From: Pseudomonadota bacterium
GTDB lineage: Bacteria; Desulfobacterota; Desulfovibrionia; Desulfovibrionales; Desulfovibrionaceae
Length of the DNA stretch: 11,253 bases
Direction: 5' to 3'
NCBI GenBank assembly: GCA_023426275.1
Contig: JAFABC010000284.1
Coordinates: forward strand, 1 to 11,253
Made by a program: the position numbers and the translations under genes. Every line of letters starts with the position of its first letter. The first letter of the stretch is position 1. Of this stretch, positions 1 through 5,802 are shown one piece after another. The notes under the pieces were generated by a model. It was not told the DNA's origin. It ran no database searches and saw only the letters and a list, made by a program, of their open reading frames with translations.

Positions 1-3
1 GGA

Positions 4-26
4 CCGGGGGGCCTCAGGCCCCCCGG
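4..26 (-). terminator. Candidate terminator hairpin after sufB
   Basis: An 11-bp perfect inverted repeat (CCGGGGGGCCT / AGGCCCCCCGG around one C) begins about 20 bp after the sufB stop codon. In RNA it would form a 9-10 bp GC-rich stem with a tight loop. Only three bases of the minus-strand sequence beyond the stem lie inside the window, so a U-tract cannot be confirmed. The other direction has no T-run. Its position suggests the 3' end of the sufCB transcript. Confidence 0.5.
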
Positions 27-45
27 CCGCCGGAGGCATCTTCTC

Positions 46-1203
46 TTAGAACATATCTTTTTGCGACTCGGAGATGGTCTTTTCGATGACGTCGTGAAGT
101 TCCTTGGGCAGCCCCATGATGTCGACGTTCAAAAAGCCCCGCACAATGGTCGACGTGGCTTCGTCCTCGTCGAGTCCGCGCGCCATGAGGTACTCGATCT
201 CTTCCTGGGCGATCTTGCCCACGGCGGCCTCATGGGAGAGCTCCACGCCGTCCACGGCGCCGCGCAGCTCCGGAACGGCGTGAATGATGCCGCCGCCCAG
301 AATAAGCCCCTTGCACTCCAGATGCCCCTTGGCCGGCACGGAGTTGCCGCCGATGAATCCCCGGGCCACGATGGTGCCGCCCGAGGCGATGGTGCGGGAG
401 ATGATCTCACCCCGGGTGTCCGGCGCATTAAGCTCGATGCGGCTGCCGGAATCCACGTAGGAACCCTTGGGCGAAACGATGACGGAGTTGAACCGGGCCA
501 CGGCCCCCTTGCCGTTGAGGCGGATGGCCGGGTAGGACTGCAAGTCCTTGACGGGCTTGAGCAGCACGTAATTGTTGATGAAAACGCCGCCCTCGTCCAC
601 CACGCCGCCCGTCCGGGGCCGCACCACGGTGGAATCGGCCCAGTTGTGGATCATGGTGAAGGTGAGCTTGGCGTTCTTGCCGACGAAGAATTCGGAAATG
701 CCGAAGTGCGCCGCGCCCTTGGAACCATGGGCCACGGAGCAGCCCGTGATGATGTGCAGCTCGGAATCGTCCTCGACAATGACCATGTTGTGGACGTTCT
801 GCCCGACCATGTCGGACTTCAGGAACAGGCACGACTGCACCGGCTCGGTGATCTTGGCCCCTTTTTCGGTGCGCACGAAATAGCCGCCGTGGAGGTTCTC
901 GGCCGCGGCCCGGGTGAACTCGTCCTTGTCCTTGTCCACCTGGGTCCAGAAATACTCGGGCAGACCGTTGTATTTTTTCAGAGCGTCCTTGATGTCGAGG
1001 ATCTCGACGCCCGGTTGCAGGCTCTTGCAATGCACCTTGCCGTGGTCGACTTGCAGATAGGTTCCGGCCCGTTCGTGCTCCTCGACATCCACGCCGGACA
1101 TGAGCATTTCCGCCTTGTCCGCCGGGTCGAGCTTGCGCAGATCAGGAATCTCGCCCAGCTGGGAGCCGCTGAACCGAAAGTCGTGCAGATCAATCTTTTC
1201 CAT
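46..1203 (-). CDS. sufB: SufB-like Fe-S cluster scaffold protein (minimal SufBC type)
   Basis: This is a 385-aa SufB/SufD-family protein, the scaffold partner of the SufC ATPase in Fe-S cluster assembly in the cytoplasm. The central region (about 100-290) is a beta-helix-like stretch. The C-terminal block contains GHLECKGLILGGG (293-305), PELRG (311-315) and ELSHEAAVGKI (321-331), matching the SufB C-terminal core with the conserved His324-Glu325. It is shorter than E. coli SufB (about 495 aa). At the position of the essential E. coli Cys405 (motif IECRN) it has Leu (PELRG). The nearest Cys is C297. I chose the ATG at 1203 because an AAGGGGG ribosome site lies 8 nt upstream; an upstream in-frame extension to 1302 overlaps sufC and has no SufB similarity. 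It starts 17 bp after sufC stops. No sufD, sufS or sufE is visible, though genes below position 1 are unseen. SufD is the alternative name, but the retained His-Glu pair favours SufB. Confidence 0.88.
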   Translation of the reverse strand: MEKIDLHDFRFSGSQLGEIPDLRKLDPADKAEMLMSGVDVEEHERAGTYLQVDHGKVHCKSLQPGVEILDIKDALKKYNGLPEYFWTQVDKDKDEFTRAAAENLHGGYFVRTEKGAKITEPVQSCLFLKSDMVGQNVHNMVIVEDDSELHIITGCSVAHGSKGAAHFGISEFFVGKNAKLTFTMIHNWADSTVVRPRTGGVVDEGGVFINNYVLLKPVKDLQSYPAIRLNGKGAVARFNSVIVSPKGSYVDSGSRIELNAPDTRGEIISRTIASGGTIVARGFIGGNSVPAKGHLECKGLILGGGIIHAVPELRGAVDGVELSHEAAVGKIAQEEIEYLMARGLDEDEATSTIVRGFLNVDIMGLPKELHDVIEKTISESQKDMF

Positions 1204-1220
1204 GAGATGGCCCCCTTCGC

Positions 1221-1982
1221 CTAATTGAGGCAACGCACGCATTCCTGGTAGCCGTACTGGCTGATGTGATCCAGGATGTCGCGGGGATTGGCCTCGCAGC
1301 ACAAATGGCCGTTGTAGAGCACCTGCCCCCGGTCGGCGTTGACATATTCGAGGATGTAGCCGGTGTGGGTGATGATGAGCCCGGACACGGGGCGCTTGCG
1401 CACCCGCTGCTGCTTCATGCTGGTCTCGGGGTTCGGCTCAATGCCGCCGGAGAGCACGTCGCGCACGGTGGAACCGATGAGCTTCATGTTTTCCAGGTCG
1501 ACCCCGGATTCGGGCTCGTCGAACAGGAGCAGATAGGGGTTTTGGGCCATCAGCTGGAGCAGCTCCGAACGCTTGATCTCGCCCCCGGAGAAACCGGCGT
1601 TGATGTCGCGTTCCAAGAAGCCGTCCATGTTGAGTTTTTTGGCCATGGCGTCCACGTCCACCTCGTGGTCCCGGGCGCACATGGTGACCAAATGCCGGGT
1701 CTTGAGGCCATGGATGGTGGGCGGCCGCTGGAAGGACATGCCAATGCCGAGCCGCGCCCGCTCATAAATGGGCGCGTGGGTGATGTCATGACCACGGAAC
1801 AGAATCCGGCCGCTGACGATGTCGTAGTTGCCAAAGCCCATCAGCGTCATGAGCAAGGTGGTCTTGCCCGAGCCATTGGGGCCGAACAGAATGAAGGTTT
1901 CGTTTTCGGCGATGTGCAGGTTGATGCCGTTGAGCACCATCCGGTCGCCGATCTTGACGTGCAGATTTTCGATGCGAAGCAT
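1221..1982 (-). CDS. sufC: SufC-like Fe-S cluster assembly ATPase
   Basis: This 253-aa ABC-type ATPase energises the SufB scaffold. It has Walker A GPNGSGKT (34-41), Q-loop Gln85 (SFQRPP), ABC signature FSGGE (131-135), Walker B LLLFDEP (151-157) and H-loop His206 (IITH). The FSGGEIKRSELLQL and DEPESGVD wording is SufC-like rather than transporter-like. There are no membrane segments. Two features are odd. About 15-20 residues are inserted between the D-loop helix and the H-loop (about 179-198, basic QQRVRKR). The C-terminus is Cys-rich, with a Cys pair at 228-229 and CVRC at 248-251. The ATG at 1982 follows a GAGG ribosome site by 5 nt. It is the first gene of a tight pair with sufB, about 120 bp after the response-regulator gene. 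Confidence 0.92.
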   Translation of the reverse strand: MLRIENLHVKIGDRMVLNGINLHIAENETFILFGPNGSGKTTLLMTLMGFGNYDIVSGRILFRGHDITHAPIYERARLGIGMSFQRPPTIHGLKTRHLVTMCARDHEVDVDAMAKKLNMDGFLERDINAGFSGGEIKRSELLQLMAQNPYLLLFDEPESGVDLENMKLIGSTVRDVLSGGIEPNPETSMKQQRVRKRPVSGLIITHTGYILEYVNADRGQVLYNGHLCCEANPRDILDHISQYGYQECVRCLN

Positions 1983-1998
1983 GCTTTCCTCGCTTTTT

Positions 1999-2013
1999 CA
2001 CGCCATGGGCGTG
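1999..2013 (-). promoter_or_regulatory. Hairpin in the sufC leader
   Basis: A perfect 6-bp stem (CACGCC / GGCGTG) with a 3-nt loop sits about 17 nt upstream of the sufC ATG and just before its ribosome site. A second inverted repeat, GTCCA/TGGAC, lies further upstream at 2051-2061. Either could affect translation or bind a regulator, but short GC stems are common by chance here. No recognisable IscR- or SufR-type operator was seen. Confidence 0.25.
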
Positions 2014-2102
2014 GTTGTCCGCCACAGGTCTACGGAAAAACCCGCGCAAAGTCCACTGGACAGGTAGGGATGCGTCGCGCAGCGAGGGACGCGACAGCGG
2101 GT

Positions 2103-2471
2103 TCAATGAACGTCGTAACTCCGGATGATATCGGCCAGCTGGTCGCAATCATAGGGCTTGGACAGATAATCGCGCACACCGTGCAGACGGAAAAAATCGA
2201 TATGCTGCCGCAGGCCGTAGCCGGTCAGCACCACAATGGGGATGTCGGGATGGGGAACCTGCCCGCCGCGCACCCGACCGATGACCTCGCGGCCATCCAC
2301 CTCGGGCAGGCGCATATCGAGCAGGACAAGGTCAAAGGTTTCGCGGGTCATGGCGACCAGGGCGGCGCGGCCATCGCGCGCCGTGGTAATCTGGTGCCCC
2401 TCCCCTTCCAGCGTTTGTTGGGCCAGGGTGGCATGATTGGCGTCATCCTCGGCGAGCAGAATATGCAGCAT
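2103..2471 (-). CDS. Single-domain response regulator (CheY/Spo0F-like)
   Basis: This 122-aa protein is a complete receiver (REC) domain with no output domain. It has the acidic pocket D9-D10 (LLAEDD), phosphoacceptor D52 (LVLLDMRLPEVDG), the switch Thr83 (VVLTGYG) and the conserved Lys105 (LSKPYD). It should be phosphorylated by a histidine kinase and act through protein contacts, but no kinase is encoded in the window. The ATG at 2471 is preceded by GGGAGG at about 10 nt. In-frame ATG (2510) and TTG (2519) codons upstream add an N-terminus that precedes the normal start of a REC domain, so they are less likely. It lies downstream of an AT-rich promoter region and 120 bp before sufC. Co-transcription with sufCB is possible but not shown. 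Confidence 0.88.
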   Translation of the reverse strand: MLHILLAEDDANHATLAQQTLEGEGHQITTARDGRAALVAMTRETFDLVLLDMRLPEVDGREVIGRVRGGQVPHPDIPIVVLTGYGLRQHIDFFRLHGVRDYLSKPYDCDQLADIIRSYDVH

Positions 2472-2520
2472 GAGCGGCCCACCTCCCGAAAAAACGTAAG
2501 CAGCTTTCATGCCCGCCAAT

Positions 2521-2534
2521 GATAAAATTTTATC
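2521..2534. repeat. Perfect 14-bp AT palindrome
   Basis: GATAAAATTTTATC is a perfect palindrome in the AT-rich gap between the acyltransferase and response-regulator genes, 50 bp upstream of the regulator start. It lies just downstream of the candidate -10 box, where a repressor or dimeric activator could bind. No function is established. Confidence 0.45.
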
Positions 2535-2539
2535 CTAGT

Positions 2540-2568
2540 GTTTTAATAGACTTTTTTTTCAGTACCAA
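2540..2568 (-). promoter_or_regulatory. Candidate promoter for the response-regulator gene
   Basis: On the minus strand TTGGTA (2568-2563) and TAAAAC (2545-2540) are separated by 17 bp, in a stretch far more AT-rich than the rest of the window. An A-tract of eight lies in the spacer. The match to the sigma-70 consensus is moderate. Transcription would begin inside or next to the palindrome at 2521-2534. Confidence 0.4.
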
Positions 2569-2594
2569 CCCATTCTTCTCTGCTTTTTTTACGG

Positions 2595-2615
2595 TTTTCC
2601 TGGAAAACAGGAAAA
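2595..2615. other. AT-rich stem-loop after the acyltransferase gene
   Basis: TTTTCCTG, a GAAAA loop and CAGGAAAA form an 8-bp perfect stem 5 bp beyond the acyltransferase stop codon. The stem ends in A/U pairs, and no clean U-tract follows on the minus strand (CCGTAAAAAAA instead). It could be an RNA 3'-end structure or a weak terminator. Confidence 0.4.
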
Positions 2616-2619
2616 TAAA

Positions 2620-3756
2620 TCATCCGTTAACCGTTTTGGGCTTGCCAATGGTCTGCGGTTTCCGGTGTGGCAGCCGCGAACCGGTGGCCACGGCGTAGAC
2701 CAGGGGAACCGTCCGGGAAAGCAATTCGCCCAGGCCCCACAGCAGAAAAATGACCGTCAGACCGCTGAGCCAGTAAAAGGCGATCTGCTGCACGTCGCCG
2801 ACCGGCTTCCACACGGACAGGAGTCTGGTTTGCAGGATGGAAACCGTGGGTTCGTGGGCCAGATAAATAAAGAAACTGTACAGGGACAACCGGTGCAGCA
2901 ACCGGCTGTCGCGCACAAAGGGAATGGCGGAAATCCGCCAGAAACAGGCCAGCCCGAGAATGAGGTTGCACTTGAACAGAAACAATCTGGCATGGTCGTC
3001 CGTGATGCCGAGGGCGGTGTGCGCCGTGAGCACGGCTGTCAGGACCGCGAAGGCCAGCGTCCCCCACTGCTGCCACCAGGACACGCCGGCCAGGGGAAAA
3101 CGCGTGCGGGCCAGATAGCCGCCAAGATAAAACATAAAAAAGTCGCCGTAATACGAGTAGGGACTGGGATTGATCCCGACCCACAGACAAAACAGCGTGA
3201 CCAGCCCGACGCCGGGCGCTTCCTTGAAAAAAAGCAGCAACACCGGGGAAAGCACAAAGACCACGAGCAGGTCGCGCAGAAACCACAACGGGTAGTTGAT
3301 GGGCGTCGTGCCGAGCCCCAACACCTTGGTGACCACGCCCTGCTGCTTGAGAAAGCCCCATGAGCCCATCATCTCGATGCTGCCCACGAAATAAAACCAC
3401 AAGGCCAACCCGATATTAAACAGCAGGTACGGCACGAGCAGCGACAGGAGCTTCTTACGCAGCATCTCGCGATAGGCCGGCACGGACAACTCGAACTTGC
3501 GCAGAAACAGGAAGCCGGAAATAGCGAAAAAAAGCGGCACGGCCACGAAATCCACGTGGGCGTTGAGCACTTCGAGCATCAAGCCCGTCACCGGGCCGGT
3601 GCCGTCGATGCGCGCGGTGACGCCCCTGGCGCCGTGCGCCAGCACGATCAGGCCGATCAGGATGATGCGCAACACATCGATGCGCTTGGAAACGTCAGGG
3701 TCAATAGGATCCCGGACCGGCCCGAGCATCCAGGCCGGTTTGGTGGATTCAATCAC
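2620..3756 (-). CDS. Membrane acyltransferase, acyltransferase family 3
   Basis: This 378-aa polytopic inner-membrane protein has about ten hydrophobic segments. The family (OafA/OatA/WecH-like) transfers acyl groups, often acetyl, to cell-surface sugars; the substrate here is unknown. The first membrane helix carries the family's R-X10-H motif (R30 to H41, in VLRIILIGLIVLAH). Residues 73-84 (VPLFFAISGFLF) and the C-terminal SLYSFFIYLAHEP (291-303) match the family pattern. There is no SGNH or other extracytoplasmic domain. I chose the GTG at 3756 because GAGGAG lies 8 nt upstream; the open frame extends to 3996 but that extension is Arg/Pro-rich and unlike a leader. A later ATG (residue 10) is possible. 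No sugar-biosynthesis neighbours point to its target. Confidence 0.85.
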   Translation of the reverse strand: MIESTKPAWMLGPVRDPIDPDVSKRIDVLRIILIGLIVLAHGARGVTARIDGTGPVTGLMLEVLNAHVDFVAVPLFFAISGFLFLRKFELSVPAYREMLRKKLLSLLVPYLLFNIGLALWFYFVGSIEMMGSWGFLKQQGVVTKVLGLGTTPINYPLWFLRDLLVVFVLSPVLLLFFKEAPGVGLVTLFCLWVGINPSPYSYYGDFFMFYLGGYLARTRFPLAGVSWWQQWGTLAFAVLTAVLTAHTALGITDDHARLFLFKCNLILGLACFWRISAIPFVRDSRLLHRLSLYSFFIYLAHEPTVSILQTRLLSVWKPVGDVQQIAFYWLSGLTVIFLLWGLGELLSRTVPLVYAVATGSRLPHRKPQTIGKPKTVNG

Positions 3757-3914
3757 AAGCAATACTCCTCGGGCGCAGTGGGAGGGCGCCAACCAACACG
3801 CACCGGCCGTGGGACCGGGCATGAAAGCCCTGTCGCGGCACAGGCCGGACACGGGACGGCACGACCGGGCGCACGCGACCGGCACGCCCCGTGTGCCACG
3901 CCCGGAGCCCGGAA

Positions 3915-4118
3915 TCAATGGGCGTAGGCGAGCATCTTTTTGAGACGGGTTTCGCTGATGGCGTAGCCTTCTTCGCGCAAGATACGCACAAAGCATTCAA
4001 CGATGCACTGCGCGGCGAAGGACTTGTTGACAATGTGCGGCGAAGTGGAAATCTCGCGCAACACCAGATCAATCATGTAGACGCAATGCGCCACATCCTG
4101 AATGTCTTTGTGCGGCAT
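3915..4118 (-). CDS. Hypothetical small protein (67 aa)
   Basis: I do not recognise this gene. The predicted protein is soluble and largely helical, with a VAHCVYMIDLVLREI-like amphipathic N-terminal half and a basic helix (SETRLKKMLAYAH) at the end. It has two Cys and no membrane span. The ATG at 4118 has no good ribosome site (AATACCACCGTC precedes it). The frame is continuous with the preceding 96-aa ORF: only a TAG at 4175-4173 separates them, with 18 in-frame sense codons between that stop and this ATG. It may therefore be a separate, coupled gene or the second half of one interrupted gene. About 158 bp of GC-rich, apparently noncoding sequence follows before the acyltransferase start. 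Confidence 0.55.
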   Translation of the reverse strand: MPHKDIQDVAHCVYMIDLVLREISTSPHIVNKSFAAQCIVECFVRILREEGYAISETRLKKMLAYAH

Positions 4119-4172
4119 GACGGTGGTATTGGCTTTATCCGACAGGCGCGGCGGGCGGCCGCACGACGATGC

Positions 4173-4463
4173 CTACTCTTCCGGCGACGCAAGCTCCGTG
4201 ATCCGCATCCCATCCACGAGCCCCTGCCGATAGGCAATGGACACGTAGTCGCGGCGAATCCGGTCGCACAGCACCTGGACGTCCTCGGCCAGCTGCCGGA
4301 CCTGTTCGTCGGTTTCGCCGCTGGCAAGCGCTTCCAGCTCGGCGATGCGACAGCCGAGCTCCTTCATGTGGGCGGTCATTTCCTCATCGGCGGTCTGGGC
4401 ATTGACCAGATCGTCGATGCGGCTTTGTATCATGTCGGGCAGCAACGCCTTGATACTTTCCAT
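4173..4463 (-). CDS. Hypothetical small helical protein (96 aa)
   Basis: No family is recognised. The protein is acidic and predicted all-helical with coiled-coil character: a long charged region at about 20-70 (ELGCRIAELEALASGE, EQVRQLAEDVQVL), then an aromatic/glycine segment (YVSIAYRQGLVDGMRI). The overall plan resembles small regulatory or structural helical-bundle proteins, but that is only a resemblance. The ATG at 4463 has a purine-rich ribosome site (AAGGGGAAGGGA) directly upstream. An in-frame ATG at 4511 would add 16 unremarkable residues. It ends in TAG, and the same frame stays open to 3915 (the 67-aa ORF). It follows the ADP-ribosylglycohydrolase gene by 123 bp. Confidence 0.65.
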   Translation of the reverse strand: MESIKALLPDMIQSRIDDLVNAQTADEEMTAHMKELGCRIAELEALASGETDEQVRQLAEDVQVLCDRIRRDYVSIAYRQGLVDGMRITELASPEE

Positions 4464-4636
4464 GTCCCTTCCCCTTGGCCGGTTCCCGACTCCGGTCGTT
4501 TGGTCCGCCAAACGGCGGACAGGCTCGGCACGATGGTCAGCACATACCCCAGAAGGCCGACGGTGTAAAACCCGGCCGGTTGGTCGTCAGCGATCGAGCG
4601 CGCGCAGGTCGGCCTCGATGGTCTCGCGGGCGGCAA
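4430..4636 (-). CDS. Possible small single-span membrane protein (68 aa)
   Basis: This tentative ORF bridges the gap between the ADP-ribosylglycohydrolase gene and the 96-aa ORF, overlapping the first by 50 bp and the second by 34 bp. Its middle (TVGLLGYVLTIVPSLSAVW) is a 19-residue hydrophobic segment followed by a basic WRTKRP stretch, as in small inner-membrane proteins. GC at third codon positions is high through that segment. The ATG at 4636 lies inside the upstream gene, so translation would have to be coupled, and no clear ribosome site is seen. It may be chance in GC-rich DNA. Confidence 0.25.
   Translation of the reverse strand: MPPARPSRPTCARSIADDQPAGFYTVGLLGYVLTIVPSLSAVWRTKRPESGTGQGEGTWKVSRRCCPT
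4497..4520 (-). promoter_or_regulatory. Two overlapping, mutually exclusive hairpins
   Basis: Two perfect 7-bp stems share bases: GTCCGCC-AAAC-GGCGGAC (4503-4520) and CGTTTGG-TCCG-CCAAACG (4497-4514). Only one can form at a time. They lie 34-57 nt upstream of the 96-aa ORF start, after the ADP-ribosylglycohydrolase stop. There is no U-tract, so simple termination is not indicated. An alternative-structure leader is conceivable. Confidence 0.35.
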
Positions 4637-5495
4637 GTCCGGTCAGCCAGTCGCCGGGAACGCCGCCCAGACCGTTGGCCGCGCCAAGCACCATGCCGGC
4701 CAGCAGCCCCCGGGCCGCGCTATCGCCCCCGGCCATGACATTGCGGGTCAGGCCGGTGGCCAGGTCCTGTTCGTAGCGGGCAATCAGATGGATCACACCG
4801 GGCATGGCCTCGTCGATATGGCAGGAGCGGCCGAAGCGGCCGATGGCCTCCACGGTGTCCTGTCCGACCGAGTCCAGCCCGGTGTGCAGCCACCGATCGA
4901 TGGGCGCGCTGGCGTACCCGGCCCCGGCGGCCTCTTCAAGGGCGGCGCGCGGGGATTTGCCGGTCAGGACGCCCTGGGCGGCGCGGGCGAAAAATTCGGC
5001 CGCCTCGATGACCTGGGCGTGGTTGTGGGTCATCTTGGTCTGGGCCCGCGCCGCCGCCACCAGGGCCGGCAGGTCCTCGCGCAGGGCATAGACCAGCGGG
5101 GCGACCCGGCTGGCCCCGGCCAGATCGTTGGAATTGGAACCGGATTGCCGGGGGCCCTCGCCGAAGTCGAAAATCTTGAGCGTCATGCGGGTGGCCCCGT
5201 CGATATAATCGTCGTAGTCGCGCATACGCTCCAGCCACCGGGCGGCGAAATCATCCAGGTCGAAGGTGCCCCGCTGCGCCAGGGAATGCAGCAAAACCAG
5301 GGTCTGGTCGCCGTAATGGGTCTGCTCGCCGGCCTTTTTCCCGCCGTGATAGCCATCAGGGTCCGGCGTCGTGTAGCCCGTCACCGGCCCGAACCGACGG
5401 GCCAGGGCGTCAACGTCGTATTCCCAGTGGGGTCCAAGGGCCAGTGCGTCACCAATAAACGAAGCCAGAACCATGGCTTTTGCCTTGTCGGACAT
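4587..5495 (-). CDS. ADP-ribosylglycohydrolase (DraG/ARH) family protein
   Basis: This 302-aa protein is of the DraG / ADP-ribosylglycohydrolase fold, whose members remove ADP-ribose from proteins or small molecules using a binuclear metal site. It has GDALALGPHWEYD (15-27), HYGDQT (60-65) in place of the usual T-D-D-T, NDLAGASRVAPLVY (123-136) for the GN-x-x-MR-x-x-P block, MTHNH (155-159), and MAGGDSAARG (254-263) where classical members have GGDTDT. Length is normal. The changed metal motifs match a subfamily I recall from proteobacteria, so the exact substrate is uncertain. The ATG at 5495 follows GGAGGG by about 4 nt. An open upstream frame to 5780 runs through the tRNA and is rejected. 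No DraT-like ADP-ribosyltransferase is nearby. Confidence 0.87.
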   Translation of the reverse strand: MSDKAKAMVLASFIGDALALGPHWEYDVDALARRFGPVTGYTTPDPDGYHGGKKAGEQTHYGDQTLVLLHSLAQRGTFDLDDFAARWLERMRDYDDYIDGATRMTLKIFDFGEGPRQSGSNSNDLAGASRVAPLVYALREDLPALVAAARAQTKMTHNHAQVIEAAEFFARAAQGVLTGKSPRAALEEAAGAGYASAPIDRWLHTGLDSVGQDTVEAIGRFGRSCHIDEAMPGVIHLIARYEQDLATGLTRNVMAGGDSAARGLLAGMVLGAANGLGGVPGDWLTGLAARETIEADLRALDR

Positions 5496-5550
5496 ACTCC
5501 CTCCGATCTGTTTCCGGACGCCACGCTCGAAGCGCCGGTTCTTCGCCCAT

Positions 5551-5579
5551 TGGATACGACCAGACCGCCCGGAACACAA
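5551..5579 (-). promoter_or_regulatory. Weak candidate promoter for the ADP-ribosylglycohydrolase gene
   Basis: On the minus strand TTGTGT (5579-5574) and TATCCA (5556-5551) are spaced by 17 bp, just after the tRNA terminator and about 55 bp before the start codon. Each box matches only half of the sigma-70 consensus. The terminator immediately upstream implies that a promoter is needed somewhere in this 90-bp gap. Confidence 0.3.
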
Positions 5580-5588
5580 GGGACGGAC

Positions 5589-5622
5589 AAAAAAAGAACA
5601 CCCGCCGGCAAGGCGGGTGTTC
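5589..5622 (-). terminator. Intrinsic terminator of the tRNA-Leu transcript
   Basis: A perfect 11-bp stem (GAACACCCGCC / GGCGGGTGTTC) with a 5-nt loop is followed on the minus strand by seven T. It lies 22 bp beyond the 3' end of tRNA-Leu and is the strongest intrinsic terminator in the window. Confidence 0.93.
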
Positions 5623-5644
5623 AACGAAACGGAAAAAAGAAATC

Positions 5645-5729
5645 TGGTGCGAGAGGGGGGGCTCGAACCCCCATACCTTGCGGTGCCAGATCCTAAATCT
5701 GGTGCGTCTCCCAGTTCCGCCACTCTCGC
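5645..5729 (-). tRNA. tRNA-Leu (anticodon UAG)
   Basis: This 85-nt class II tRNA includes an encoded CCA (positions 5647-5645). The acceptor stem GCGAGAG pairs with CTCTCGC, with discriminator A. The anticodon stem CCAGA/TCTGG encloses the loop TTTAGGA, giving anticodon UAG (reads CUN leucine codons) with G37. A long variable arm (around GCCGCAAGGT) is typical of Leu. The T arm is GGGGG-TTCGAGC-CCCCC. It is transcribed alone between the promoter at 5780-5752 and the terminator at 5622-5589. Confidence 0.97.
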
Positions 5730-5751
5730 AGGCATTCCGTCAAAGGCGAGT

Positions 5752-5780
5752 TTTCTACGCGAAACCGCCTCCGGCGACAA
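5752..5780 (-). promoter_or_regulatory. Candidate tRNA-Leu promoter
   Basis: On the minus strand TTGTCG (5780-5775) and TAGAAA (5757-5752) are 17 bp apart, and the -10 ends 22 bp before the tRNA 5' end. Each box matches the sigma-70 consensus at four of six positions. The placement between the thiD terminator and the tRNA strengthens the call. Confidence 0.6.
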
Positions 5781-5802
5781 TCCGGAAGGCCGCGCCCCGA
5801 CG

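Noticed and set aside
61..1224. Long plus-strand open frame opposite sufB
   Set aside because: It mirrors the high-GC coding frame of sufB, has no recognisable motif, and is rich in Gly, His, Asp and Val as such antisense frames usually are.
1204..1302. N-terminal extension of SufB
   Set aside because: It overlaps the end of sufC in another frame, and a good ribosome site supports the ATG at 1203.
2074..2095. GTCGCG/CGCGAC stem after the response-regulator gene as a terminator
   Set aside because: The stem is only 6 bp with a 10-nt loop and no U-tract follows.
3757..3914. Possible gene or sigma-54 promoter in the GC-rich gap before the acyltransferase
   Set aside because: No frame looks coding. 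A TGGCAC stretch is present but the matching TTGC element at the right spacing is missing. I see only GC-rich sequence with short chance stems.
5496..5780. N-terminal extension of the ADP-ribosylglycohydrolase
   Set aside because: The extended frame passes through tRNA-Leu and its terminator; the family homology and ribosome site begin at 5495.
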